Positions 48,401-62,000 of a DNA stretch of 64,000 nucleotides are shown here, piece after piece. The notes below the pieces were generated by a model. The model was not told the DNA's origin and ran no database searches. It saw nothing but the letters and a program-made list of their open reading frames with translations. This DNA is from Colius striatus (Eukaryota > Chordata > Aves > Coliiformes > Coliidae), in contig NC_084790.1 of assembly GCF_028858725.1 (NCBI RefSeq), positions 2,362,001 to 2,426,000 on the forward strand, written 5' to 3'. The number at the start of each line of letters is the position of its first letter. Positions within the stretch are counted from its first letter, which is position 1. Both the position numbers and the translations under genes were made by a program.

Positions 48401-50603
48401 AAACATTTGACCTTCTAGACACCCTGGTTGCAGGAAAAGTGTCTGAGAATGCCACTGTATAGAACAGCACAGCAGATTCTTCTTTAGTCAGAGCAGAGAA
48501 TGCTGACTCAAAGCTCTTGAAGGTTTCAAGATGACCACATAGCCCAGAACTACAAAGTTCTTGACAGGTCATTATTCACTCACATGCAACAAGGAACTCA
48601 GCTGAATATCAAAACATTGGCATTCCCAATCAAGCACAGTATTGCCAACAGCAACAGTGGCCTGACTAAAATCAAACAAAACCTGAAAACAGATAAATGA
48701 ACAGAATCTAGTTTCTTTTTAGAGGTTAAAAACAGTTGGATTTATTTTCTGAGCCTTCTGACAATCAAAAATTTTTATATCAGCTCCTAGTAATGCTCCC
48801 AAAAACATTAACAATACCAAGGAAAAGAAACTGTACTTTCACCACAAACACATCAGTTGAATGCAGTTTCCTACCTGTGCCGGTCTTTCCTCTGGGCACT
48901 CTTGCTTCAGCAGCTCAGAGAGAGACAGGACGTTCAGCTTTGATAAACAGTAGCATCTACATTTGCCCAGATGATCCAGAGGCTTTATATGAATAACCCC
49001 TCAGGGCTCTACTGGGGATGAAAATCAACCTCTGACAGCAGAGAACCACCACAACAGAGTTGCAGAGCCCAGGGCTCATTCCACAGCCCACAGACCTGGG
49101 CCACGGTGGAAGGAGATGGGGCAATTCCAGGGGTAGCTGCTGTTTTCCTGGCTGACCCAGGAAGAACCAGGATCTCATTTAATGTGCATAGGCACTGGTC
49201 ATCTAACCCTGAGGGGCTGCAGATGGACCCTTTGGCAGCCCATTACCCCAGACTATGACAATCTGCAAGACATTGCTTGGAGGCTCAAGGTAATTCAGTG
49301 TTCCTCAGCCTCTTGCAGCACGCAGAGGTGAAGGGAAGGACAATGATGCCCCAAGGATCTGGGCTTTTCTAGCAGAAGAGCCTCACTGTATTCTACCACA
49401 AGTCCCCATCTCTTCAGTCTCTTGAGGGCCCCAGGCAGCAAAGCTTCAGCTTTATCTTCACTCTCAGTTAATGTTTACCAGCTTTTCAGGAACAAGCAGG
49501 GGGGAGTGGCAGCTCTGCCACAAAACTGGAACGACCAACCACAAAACTTAGTGGGTATCAGAGACCAAGTGAAAACATAAGTTTCACTCCTTCATGTAGT
49601 GGCCTTGAGCTGTTTTCAGGGTCACCATAACCCTGCCTGCTTCTTAATGCTACAGCAGCACAAAGGAGTTTATTCCCGATTACAGTGACACAGCCCCTCC
49701 CTTCCACCTCCTCAGTATTGCCATGGAGACCTCTAAGCTTTGCAAGGGGAAGCAGAACACCAAAGCAGTCACTAACACTGGGTTCAAGAAGGACCAGCAC
49801 CCACTATCGAGGACCCCAGGAACAGTGGCCACGCCAAGACAAGAATTAAACAGTGAGGACTGTCATGTAGCCCTTTGAGTTAAGGGGAATTGAGGCAAGA
49901 CACTTATCTAGCATGCAGATGTGTACACATTGGAAACACTGCAGTCAGTAGGAAGACATAAATAAGTACTCACGTGCTAACCCTGAAGATAGAAGGAAGC
50001 GAAGATAAGGGGAGGAGGTAACAGATAACTCAGAAAAAAGGTACATCTGCAACTAGCAAAGTCTTGGTGAAAAACAACTCCTTTTAAGGTGAACCATATA
50101 GATCAACTACTTCAGGGTTAAACAGTGGACACTTCCAAACGACCACCAAGAGACTCCAAAAAGACTTCCGACTCAAATTGTGGAGCACGTGCAAGGGGAT
50201 GAGGAGTATGTAGCTAATTACCTGTGTTACTTCCCGAAGAACATGACAACTACGTAAACCACTTTACATAGCTGTCTTAGTGTGATAAGACACACTTCAG
50301 AGGAACTACCCCCGTGTGTCTCCATTGCCAAAGCTTTGGATAAAGTGCCTGCTTTCTAAAACTCCAAACCGAGTCTTGGAGAGCTTACTTCCACTGGCTT
50401 TTACGGTGCCACCCCAGGCACAGTGACCAGCCCTGGCCCACCGCCAACTCCTGTAGCCCCACTTGGACCCTGCCCGTTGACTGAGCGCATCTCTGGCCAT
50501 TTCCCTTCTCAACCCCAGCCAGCCTCCCGTCAGCCGCCTCCCCGGGACGGGCACTGCCGGGCCCCCTCCCCGGAGCCATTCTCCCCCGCCCCCAGCCACT
50601 TAC

Positions 50604-50800
50604 CAGGCGCCCGCCGCGGGCAGCTGCCGGGCCCGGCGAAACAGAACCGAAAACGCAGGGGGGGCGGAACCGCTGCGACTGAGAGCACGCACGGAAGCGG
50701 CGGCGGGGCGGGGGCGGGGGCCGGACCTCACGGCCGGCAGGCAGCAGCCCCGGCCTCGCCCCAGGGAAGAGCCCTCCCCCTTTGCCACCCCACAGCTGGA
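50604..50800 (-). promoter_or_regulatory. TMEM106A: TMEM106A CpG-island promoter and non-coding first exon
   Basis: A strong minus-strand splice donor (GCGCCTG|GTAAGTGG, exon edge 50604) lies at the edge of a very CpG-rich block with G-runs (CGGGGCGGGGGCGGGGGCCG on the plus strand near 50705). This would join the acceptor at 48256 and serve as the 5' UTR exon. The start site is undetermined. The 233-codon plus-strand frame across this island is probably a GC-rich chance frame. Confidence 0.6.
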
Positions 50801-53026
50801 GGGATGAAGAGGTTTATGGTGAGGAGGAAGGGAAAGGTAGCCCTCCCCTTAAATAAGATACAGACGTCGTATCTGCGCTACAGGATATATTATAAATTAT
50901 ACCATGCATCCATTAACAAAATATACAAAGCCAACAGAAATGGGTCTATATTAAGCCTGAGCGTACATCATCTAAACCCTAAAGTAACCAAGGGAAAACA
51001 GCGATTCACACTCTGCATTTCAGTCCAAAGTGAGGTGTTCCTCCTCCAAAGGGTAGTGTTTTGTAGGAAGGTACACACAGAAACAACACATATCCCACTG
51101 GGCATTCCAGATCCAGGCAGATAACCATCCTTCGAAGTCTCACCAGCTACTACAACTCATTCACATTCCTTCTTCCTCCTCTTCCAGAGCAGGCAAAGGC
51201 CAAAAGGAATTCAAACAGCCCAGATGTAATGGGGGGGGTGGGAACAACCCTGTGGTTTCAAGCTACAAAAAGATCTTTATCTGGTCCACAGCAGACAGTT
51301 GTACTGGTGTAAAGATGGGAAACACTGCAAAATAGGTCTACTGTATTTCAAAATAAACATTTAAGAGTATATCTTCCACAATCTATAAAAATAGGTGTAA
51401 AACGAAAATGGTATGATACATCTTCTTCTTCAATTATTTTAATGGTCTCTTATCTCTAAGGGTATTACACCTTTTAAAAAAGTCACTACTACTGATCACC
51501 TGCTCAGTCACAATACTGCTACTGCTTCAGCTACGCTGTGGCAACACAGGAACACCCGAGCTCAAAGCAGCAGTAACATAAAATATTTTAGGATCAATGG
51601 TCTCTTACTGTAGCAAGGAATAAAAGTTTGCATGGAAGTAAGAACGTAGCCAACATTGCTGTCACCTTCAGAGGGTCTGGGCTCTGCACAGGTTATCTGT
51701 GGATACACCACTGCACAGCAGTGTATTTTGCTCATTTCTTGTGATTCTTCAGAATCAAATCTCTCTCACCAAATTCAGAATGGAATTCTTGGATTTCCAA
51801 ATTAAATAAGGGCAACTAAAGCAAAATCTTGTGAGAGGAAAAAAAAAAAAAAACACCATGAATCCTACACATGTGCCTGTGGTAACAAGGAGCAGCCAGA
51901 ACCACCAGAGGAGACTGAACACTTAAAACTGCTTAACTTAACGCATTTTTCAAACTGTAACATGAGTCACACGATCCCTACCCTCAAGCACTCTTCCCGT
52001 CCCTAACCACTACCAGAACTTGGACTCCAGTTCAGGTCTGGGTTCCTAGGCATTCTTCAACTCTATGTTTGGTGTTAATGGAGTAAGAGGTTTGCACTAC
52101 ACTGAAAAAAAAAGAAGAGAGCAGTCAAAACTTTTTAACGTTTCTATCAAAAGCCTGAAAAGAATCTTAGAAAGGCTTCTCCTACTCTTAACGTTTAACA
52201 AAATATTTCATGTAGGCTACGTTTTCCTGTTACAGATACGTTTTGCACTAACATTAATAGAATCATATAATAGAATCATAGAACAGTAGGGTTGTTCAAT
52301 TGCTGCCGGTGAATTTCACTCTCCTGCTTCACTCTGCTACAAAGAACAATGACTTTCCTGGTGTTCATCAGTTTAATAGCAATTCCACTCTCATCTATTT
52401 CAAAAGTTGTTTGATGATCCAAGATGGCTTTTTTGTGTGTATGAGCAACCTTTGTTCTGCTAAGAATGATTTATAAGGTTAAAGCCAGTTACATTACTGT
52501 CATGCACTTGACAAATCAATTACTAAATCATATCATAAGAAACAACTTTCTAGTTTTGGGCATCTCTTGTAAGTTAGGCAAAACTACATTTTACAGCAGC
52601 ATCTTATATTGGTTTCTATTCCAAAGCTTGTTAGAAGTTAAAACAACAACTTTCCAGCTGCCTAAAATAAAATAATAGAAATCTTACACACAACAAAGGG
52701 AGAAGTTGTCATCTGTGTGGAACTTTAAGTAATTCTACAGGATTCCCTGATAAAAGGATTCAATATGAAATTAGAGGCTTAAAGACTACTTGTTTAACTA
52801 CAAGGTACAAACAACAGTTGAAATTCTGGTCTCCAAACTCATAAGATGCCGTGACAAGCACTGTTTGACACTTCCATGAGAGGAAAAAATAAAGTTTAAA
52901 GCTCGAAGAAAAGCGAAAGTTTTAGTCACATCCCCAATAAGAAAGCAGCTGAGGATCACTCTGCTGCTGTTGCACTGTTTAATGAGTTTACTCAGTGAAG
53001 ACGACTTCTCTCTTCACCAGGAAGGC
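50801..53026 (-). other. NBR1 3' UTR and/or NBR1-TMEM106A spacer
   Basis: No coding exon was found. The stretch is A/T-rich, with a poly(A) run at about 51838-51853 and a short reversed CR1 tail at 52255-52300. I found no canonical minus-strand AATAAA close to the NBR1 stop, so the end of the NBR1 transcript is unresolved. Confidence 0.45.
52255..52300 (-). mobile_element. Minimal CR1 3' end
   Basis: The plus strand reads ATAGAATCATATAATAGAAT followed by CATAGAACAGTAGGG, a reversed CR1 tail with almost no body. Confidence 0.6.
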
Positions 53027-56000
53027 TCAGTATCTACTGCTGTACCAGTCACTGTTACTGATCTGAAGCAATTCGGTTACCACTTGAACCATATTATTGT
53101 TGTGTTTCCTCAGCAGTCGCAGGTTTAACTGCCTGTCACAGAAGCCCATCTCATTCAGGCTGGATAGAAGAGTGGCAGTGTGCTCTTCTGTAGCTGCAGG
53201 CTGCTGAAAACAAAAGAGAACGAGGTAACCTACGGGAAAAAACGATTTTCACCATTTGAAGCACTGGTCCTGCATGATACTGGAATATAATTAAAGCATA
53301 CAGGCCCTTTTGTCCACAATTATCTGCTTATATTCACTTTCACTGTTTATTTACAATGGTGAATTACTACTCCTAGACAATGCTGTAAGAGACATCTTTC
53401 CATCCCTCAGTATGCATTTACCTACCTGCTGGTGGAGCACGATGCTTCAAAGGGATGCCATCAAGCTTAACATTCTGCTGTTGCATGAGGTCCTATACAG
53501 AATACTGATACATTTACAGAACACTTGTAGTGTTAAGGTTGGCATTCTATGAAGCTCACACTGCATACAGGAAGGACCCTTACCTGTTCTATAATGGGCA
53601 GTCCAGCAAATAACGCTTTGTAGGCAGAAGCAGCAACTGACAAAGCTCCTTTAACTAGTTCTCCTGCAATGCTGCTTCCTTGAGGATATCTGCAGAGGAA
53701 GCAGGTATTACTTTTTAGGGTCAGTACAAACAAGTGTTTGTTTCATGTGAAATGCAAATCTCTCCCTGTTGATGTGTCAACTGAGATTTAGCTATTGCTG
53801 GAGAGAACAACTGTTGCTGTTTGGGAATTGAGTTATGCAGGAAGCTCATGCCCTCTTTCTTGATACCTTCTATTAAATGTTGGGTTTTTGCTAATGTATC
53901 TTCATTTGACTTTCCATAATATGACCTTTTGTAGAGAATTAAGTATCCTCAACGAATGCTTCTACACATAAAAGCTGTGCACTGTGACACAGCCGTTCAG
54001 GCTAGGGTAACTTCTTTGCCATCAATTCTGAAGTCACATAATATTCAATGTTTTGTCTTATTACTCCACTTCTAGTACTTTAAGATAATTAACTTTGTAG
54101 CTACCTTTAAAAATCCTTGCCTTAGAAATCTTGGTATTTTCTACCTAAACAAAACCCGGCAGAATTCCACAGGGGTTCAGCTTGAGCTCTTCATACACTT
54201 TTGCTTGCCAGTTCTGTGTCCCTCATATTTGTGTCTAAGCAGAAAACTAACATCTTAAAAAATTAATCATCATAATTCAGTTAACGTTCCCTTTAAGAAA
54301 CACATTGACTATGTGAAATCTCTAAGCCAGTACTTTCTCCTGGGTGCCTAATTTAGCAGCGTTTAAAATGGTATTTGTGAAGTCATAGCTTTAGCTTCAT
54401 TACCTTGGGTATTCTGAGCACTTCTGTTTACCCGTTGGAATTCCAGAAGACCCAGGTCCACGACTGTCTTCACCACTGGGTTCTGGAAGAGAATGAAAAA
54501 CAATCATACCAACATGTCCAGTTAATCAGTTGAAGAGATGTGACATGTACAGAAATGGAAAGGATTCAGTCCGAAATGAGTACTTTAACGTTTAGTTAGC
54601 TAGACACAAGCTAGGTATACAGGATTCTCATTGCCATCAAAAACAATCAAAGAATTTAATCAGTCATTTGGCTGAGCAGTCAATGGATGTTGACTTTAAC
54701 AAGAGATGAACTGCTGTCTGAGCTCCCAGTGACTGTAACAACAGCTTAGATACATATCTCATCAATTCCAAAGCAGGGGAAATTTTCCAGTTGTCTATAA
54801 ATTCTTCTGTGCACCCTGCTACTGTTTCTAATTAATAGATACTCTTAACTATTCCACAAAGCCAATTAGTTCCTTATTACAATTTTCTATACAGTACAAT
54901 TTCAACACCCAGAGGAAAAACAATCATTGCTTGGGACATTTCTGCTCTCCTCATGAAGACATCAAATCTAGCCATAGGCATAAGAAATAACAACAGGATA
55001 CACCCTTCATTAAGTACTGTCCATACCTTCTCTTATTTGATTAAGAGGCGTGGAAGAGGTATTCTCTGAAGCCAATACGTTTGGTTCTTGGAAGACGGGA
55101 TTCTGAAGAGATGCAAGACTCCTGAGAACAAAAAAGACATTTTACTACATTCATTCTGTATGTACATGTGTAGGTTAAGTCAAGATTAACAGACAAAAGA
55201 AAAAGCTTCACATGCACCCTTCTTTCCCTCTCTTTCACTCACCTATCAGTGAGTGGAGGCTTTACAAAACATTACAGGATTTAGGACATTCATTCCAGTA
55301 CACGACAAAACTTTTATTGCAATGTTTTCTGTTTGGAAACTGAACTTAGGCACAACACCCTCCAGAATCTCCAGCAATACTGGCACAACCATTTTGGCCT
55401 TGTCCGAGCAGCCTACCTTTGTGCCTGGGGAGTGGTGTCCACAACCTCTGGCGTCAGCGGCTCTACAGCCAGTGTTTGGGAAGCTGTCAAAATGTCACTG
55501 ATGCTGCAGATCTGGGGCTGGCTTCCCCCTTCTGGATTGCCTGCTCCTGTTTCAGGTTCTCCTGTCTTTTCCAAACTGGGCTGAGAAAGAGCTGAACTGT
55601 ACATAGACTCCCCTAAGGGACGGCTGGTGTCAAAGCACTCAGGGAGAATAATGATATAATCCTCTGATGAAGCAGATGAGCTTTGACTTTGAACATCATC
55701 TTTATCATCATCTTCCTCTTGGTCAGAATTACCAGTATCACTACAGGGGCCTACTTGCTCATCAGACTGCAGAAGGTCCCCTAACAGGTAAAAAGAAGTA
55801 AAGTAATAATAATCACATCAGAAACACTGAAGCACTGACTTCAAGCTACATGTACAGAACACAGCAGCACTGGCCACCCTTAATATAAAGGCACTTTGAA
55901 TTAATGACCGGAACCTTTAGGTCTCAACTTCGCTCTTTTTTTAAAAGCAGCTGTTAAACTAGCTGCTCTTTCAGAGTACTGACACCAATTACCAAAGTAA

Positions 56001-59000
56001 TAACCACTCTCTTACCTAATGACGGATCAGTTTCCTAGAGCAGCAGATCTTTCTACACCTGTCTTTTTTTGTAGACTTTATTACAGTCACGTTAAATTCA
56101 AACCTATTTTACTTACCATAGCCATTTTCTGTCACTGCACTCAATTGATGAATCTTTACTTCTTTTTTGGGAGCAGGATTAGTTTTTATCTTAGGAGCTT
56201 CTTCAGTTGTCATATTGCAATTCAAGGTGTCTTGCAATGTCTGTAAAGAATCTAATAAATCAGGAAAAACAATTAAAGCACTACCACCACCAGCAGTACA
56301 GGGCAACTCTTTGGCCAATGTCTGACTGGAAAGCCACAGAGGCCAGCCAAAGACAGTACTTACTCTGGAGGATTTTCTTTTTCTGTGGGGGCTTATGGTC
56401 AGGTGCTGCATCCAGAGTCAGAGAACGAATTACAGTTTCACAGACAAACTGAGTCCCACTCATGTCTTCTTCCCCTTCCTCCTGGTTCAAGGGATGTTCA
56501 GCTTTCACCTTCACTACACGAGTATCTGCAGGAAAGCAGGCTTCCACCATGCCTTCAAAGAGGAAACATGACAGATCATTTTAACCCCACCACAAGGAAA
56601 TGTGAAGTATGAGAAGAATGTTTTCAGCCTAGCCAAGGCTAACGTTGACTCTATGTGCCAATTCCCTTTAAAAAAAAAAAACCAAAAGATTTTGCAGTTC
56701 AGTTCAAGTTGAATGTGAAAGGGCTTGAGAAGAGTAGGGGCCACACCTGGAGCACTTGAATGTAATATAGCCTATAAAGGGCATATTGTTAATGCTCCCA
56801 ACAATTCTAGTGGTCAGACAAATCAAGAGAGGCATTTGTATTTCAGAATTTCACATATCTGACACTCCAGGTTCTACAATCAGAGAGGAAATGCTTTTTT
56901 TTCCAAGGAAGGGAAAAACAAGTGTTAGAATTCTTCAGAAATCAAGTCTGCTGACTGCACAGAAGTGACATGCTCCTCCCCTCCTCATCCCCAAGCTCCC
57001 ATGACTACGGCTTACCAGGTACTGGTTTAAATCCACTCCCCTCGTTCTCCTCCTCTATCTGACCTAAGCCAGGTTTCTCCAGCAAGGGGCTATCATGTGG
57101 CAAAGGGGACATGCATGGAGTCATGTCTGAAAAACAAAAGCAGCAAAGACAATTGGCACTCAGGGAGCAGGAACCTCCCTTTCTCCAGAACACAACCTTT
57201 TCAGAAGTTATTCTTTTTTAAGGGATATTCTATTCTCCCACAACTGATGAAACCCAGTTATCTTAGAAGATAATTTGCTGAAATAACCAACTATCTTCGA
57301 GTTACACTGGCTCTAGTTGAGTAAAGAAAGTAGCACCTTTCTTCAATGTGTCTGGCATCTTATGGTCTTTACTGCTTTTCAGTTTCACATCCACAAGACT
57401 AAAAACCAGAGGACACCCGTGTGTGCTAGAGACAGCACACAGAATATGAGAATCTTACCAACAGGAGTATTGTGTGGCACTCGCTCCAATTCCTGCACAA
57501 TATTTATGTCCAACAGCTCAAACGACAGTAAATCCTAGGGAAAGAAACACCACCCAGTTTTCATCAGCAAATCCTGAAATAGAATCCTATGCTGTAACTT
57601 TCCAGCATCAGATCCCATCAAACTTACAAATACTCTACTGTTAATTACTCAGCATGACCTCAGGCTAAGGGCAGTTCTCCCATAGGATACATCCACATCA
57701 CAGAACATACTACATAAATCAAGGCAGCAAGAGGCAAATCTAAGTAGTCCCTTGTTAGGAGCCAGAGAAAAACCTAACTCTTACTCCTTTTTGAGAATCT
57801 TAGCCTATCCTGCACACATCTTCCACGTAGTGACCTTCCCCCATACATGAAAACAGTTCTGCTATATAAAATGCAATACACTCTTCCTGAAAACACAGTG
57901 GCTATTTTAGAGCTCAGAAGCTTTTATTCCTATGGATGTCTATGTATCTGTAGATCAAAGTGCAAGGTGGTTTGTTTTACCTCTGCCTGAATTTTAGTGC
58001 TTTACCTGTGCAGTGAGGAGATCAACAGACGGAATATAAAATTCTCTCTCACTTGGCAGATTTTTCATCTTTAAAGGAATAGTTGGCAGAGGTATTTCAG
58101 TCTGCTCTGCGATTTCACCCATCAGTTGAGCACCTGCTTCTGTCTTTAAAGAGGCAGCCTGCAAGAGGAAAAAAGTCCCAGAGGCCCATCAAAGCCTGAA
58201 TTTTCTGTGTAAGAACACTAGTAACTTGAAAGAGATTTAATTCAAGTCAATTTGAGCCAAAAGGACAAGATCTAGCACAAAGGGAAATCCTGCAGTTTCA
58301 GCTCAATCAAAGAACCAGGTAAACAGCTGCAACAGACTGATAACTAATCCCACACCTCTCAAAAGGAACTTAGAAATGCAATAAAAGTTGTGTTTCTTCT
58401 CTACTAAAAACAAAAATTAGAAGCAAACAACTTCCCCTGAAAATCATTATAGTTGGGGACACCATATCGTTGTGCCAAAGAATACACATTGTTCCTTCTG
58501 CTAGCCAATTCAGAACTGCCTCAAATCTTGGATAAATTACTTGCCTGTTTGGTGCTGGAAGCTTTATCCTTCTGACAGGAGTCAGAATCCTTCCAGTTGC
58601 CTTCTAAATAGTCAGTAGCTGGAGAGGGATCCACAACAATACTGCACCAGATCCTGGGCCCAAACTGTTCCCCTCTGTGTGACAGCCTCCAGTGAGAGGT
58701 GTAAGTTCCTTCTATATTTGGAGCTACAAACTCGACAGAAACGGTTCCTACTTGTCCCGATGGAAGCGACGGCACTAACACATCTTTTTTTTCAGAAGAT
58801 GCCAAAGTCAGATTTCCCCACATAAGTTTCAGCTGAAATGCATAACAGAAAAAGCGAAAGTTAAAGTCACAAGCTTCTCTGCCAAGTGTGGGCAGAATCA
58901 GCAGCACTTAAAAGTCCTTCTGCTGGAAGACCTTGTAGATACTAGGTATGGAGAGAGAGGCTGCTAGCAAACATTCTCACATTAATCACTATCACCACAA

Positions 59001-62000
59001 AGTAATAAGATACCCTCATCTTTCAACAGGTACAGTCACTGACGGAAGAAAGGCATTTTGAAGTCAGAAAAGCAATGCAGCTGTAGTAAACAAGGTTGAA
59101 CTGTATTATTTTAACAGCACTGGAAGATATGTCCAGTGATGTTAATCTTGACTTTTCCTTCTGTAGCCTGCAGCTGTAAAGAGTAACCAGACAGCTTATT
59201 GCCTCATAATTCCAGGCTTGTGAATTAACAAGCCAAATGAAATCCTAAACGCCTTCTGACAGAGCCTTCGGATTCCTAATGCATACAAGTATTAACTTCC
59301 AAAACTACTCTAGTGTGTGAAAGGCAAGATACCTTTGTGTCTGAGCTCCATTCCACATTGCCAGTATTCTTCATTCGCCAGTGTTTGATAAACTTTGTTC
59401 CTGGTTGCACACGAGTCCCATCTGGCAAATTCTCATCCACAAATACTGCACTTAGCGTTGGGACAATTGCTTGGAAGGGTTGACTGGGACTCCTGAGGTT
59501 GGGAGGAGGAAACAAACAAATGTACCAAATTACTATGTAATTCTGTAAGTTTCTGGTAATAACCATCAATTGCCTTTTTTCTCCTGCTCTCCTCCCACAA
59601 TAAAAACCCTCCACATTGCAAGTTTCATTTAGATATGATTCTCAGATGGTCCAAGGAAAAATTACACTTTAAATGAACAAACTCATCAGTTTCCTCCCGT
59701 TGCTTTAACTGGGTCTCACCACAAAAAGTCAGGCAGCACAGCCAATAACTGCTCAGCTAACAACATGTCTTACAGGAAGGTATTAGGTTGGAGACTCTCC
59801 GATTTCAGAGCAGGTGAGCCACTATTTTCCAACACATGGACAGAGTTCCACAGATTAATTTTCCTGTGCAATTTTAGCTGTTTTTTGAGCTCCCGGACCT
59901 CTGCCTTTCGCTGCTTCTTCTCTGCTCGTAATCTTTGCTTTTCTGCCTTCAGAAATCTTTTGTCCATCTGTTTCTGGAGCCTGCAGAGACAATAAAGCCA
60001 TCTTGTTAGAATACATTAAACTGATGAAAGTTTAGCTTTAGCCAACACAGTTTATCTCAAAGGTAACACTCCAGGAAATATGTTATGCTTCTAGACTAGA
60101 TACTACATGACTTGAAAAGAATGTCTTTGTAGTTGCTTACAAAGGTATTTTAAATGGCCTCAGTGAAAGAGCAATCTTAAAGGCAGATTAGAGTATGCCC
60201 AAAGAAAAAGGAAGCTTTTAGATTTTGCTACCCACCTAAGACAGAGAATTCTATCTTCTCTACTTTGTTATTTAAAATGCTGTATGATTCCTAACTTAAA
60301 AATGTTCTAAGCATACAGATATTTTTAACCATTTGTAATAAAGCTTGAGTCACATTTCCGTTTCTTATTGTCTCAACCTAAAATAAAAGCTGAACATCAA
60401 CCCCAATACAAGTGTTCCCACTTTGCTATCAGGATAATCTTGTCAAGTACTGACAAAGTGTCACCATTTACCTAACTTGCTCCAGAGTAGCAGGCAGGCG
60501 AGATGAAAACTCTGCAAGGCTGTAATTTTCAGCAACACATAGTACAGGTCTTCGCAGCTTTAACAAGACATGATTAGGATCATGGGCATATGTTCCTGCT
60601 TCACACTGTTCACAGATATTGTAGGCTGGACAAACACTGCAAACCAGAAAAAGCAGGTTACTGAGAGGCAGACAAAGAATGAATGTACTAGAAAAAGACA
60701 CTGAGGATAATGAACCCTTATATTTCTGCAGAGAAACAGCTCTATATCATTCTACCATTATAAGGAGTCCTTTAGTGAAACAGAAGCTGGTTCTCTCACT
60801 TATACATCAATATTTGGAGCCATCTGGAATATCTAGATCAGTATCTCTCTTTTTGACAGAACTCCAACACTTTGCCACTTCCTTCTTGCATACACACTGA
60901 CAAAGTCTGATGCTTCCTCTAGCACAAGTGACTAACAATTGTTGCTATAAAGGATAAAACATTATACTGAAATTCAATGCCAGAAACAGCACCATACGAA
61001 AATACAGAGGACAGTCAACTGAAGTATTCATGGATGCAAAGCAGATTGGTCCTGCAGGAACGGGACTGGCAGAAATCAGACTGTCATCTCCAGCCAGCAA
61101 ACAAAATAACCATCCAAAGAGAAACCTCTGTTGGCATGCCATTCACTGCTGCTGCCTAGGCCTAAAATACTTACTTTTACAGCAATTGCCTCAACTAAAA
61201 AACCCCTTGCTTTTGACATCTCAGCTAAGAAAACCTTCAACCTATTTCATATTATTAAACCAACAACAGTGAGATCCTTTAAAAAAACATCACCTGCCTT
61301 AGTCTCATTGACTGTCAGAACTAAATAAAGGACTATCATAGACTGGTGGTGGTAAGTTTTGCTTTTTGGTTTAAGTGAACGGAATGAAATATTTTCTTGT
61401 ACAATCACTGCACATTAAAAGCAAAAAAAAAGGGCAGAGAGTACTTGAGAACACAGTGTTATAAACTTCCATAACTCTGTTTTTACAGTCCCATTTTCTT
61501 AAAATAGGATTAATCTTGCTCTTATGCAGATAATGTCTATAAACTGTTTGTGAGACATATACTAGATGTTCTGAAATATACAGCATGCTCCAGATCAGAC
61601 ATCTAGAAGTCTTCAACATCAAGACAGTTTCTCAGACTCATCCACATGCCTTACAACTTAGGCTTCCCCACTCCCTCCCATCTCTCATCATATTCTACCT
61701 GCACTGGTAGCGAACTCCAACAATTCGGGCCTGGCAGTTGCAGCAGGAGATCAGCCAGTCACACTGGTTGCCATTCCCTACTTGGTTCTCAGATGCTGGA
61801 GGTGCTGCTGTAACAGAGCTCTCGGAAAAATCTTGAGGCTGATTGTGATGAACAAGCTTCTCATATAGCTTCTGTTCCAGTTTCTCAACAGTTTCCTTAA
61901 CTACTTGTTCTCTGAACTGCAAAAAAAAAAAAACCCAAACTAATGGATGAGACCCCCCTACGCAGCTTCAAAAGTTGGATTACATTGTCCCAAGTCTCCC

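Noticed and set aside
48881-48960. Possible alternative TMEM106A 5' UTR exon (donor CACAG|GTAGG on the minus strand at 48877-48881)
   Set aside because: The donor looks acceptable but I found no promoter or acceptor evidence; it cannot be supported without transcripts.
50423-51124. 233-codon plus-strand open frame
   Set aside because: It spans the TMEM106A CpG island, is Pro/Ala/Arg-rich in its first half, resembles no family I know and is antisense to the first exon. Chance frame in GC-rich DNA.
58545-58548. Using GT at GCAA|GTAATT as the NBR1 donor
   Set aside because: It would leave the exon in the wrong phase for the next exon, whereas the GC donor keeps the frame.
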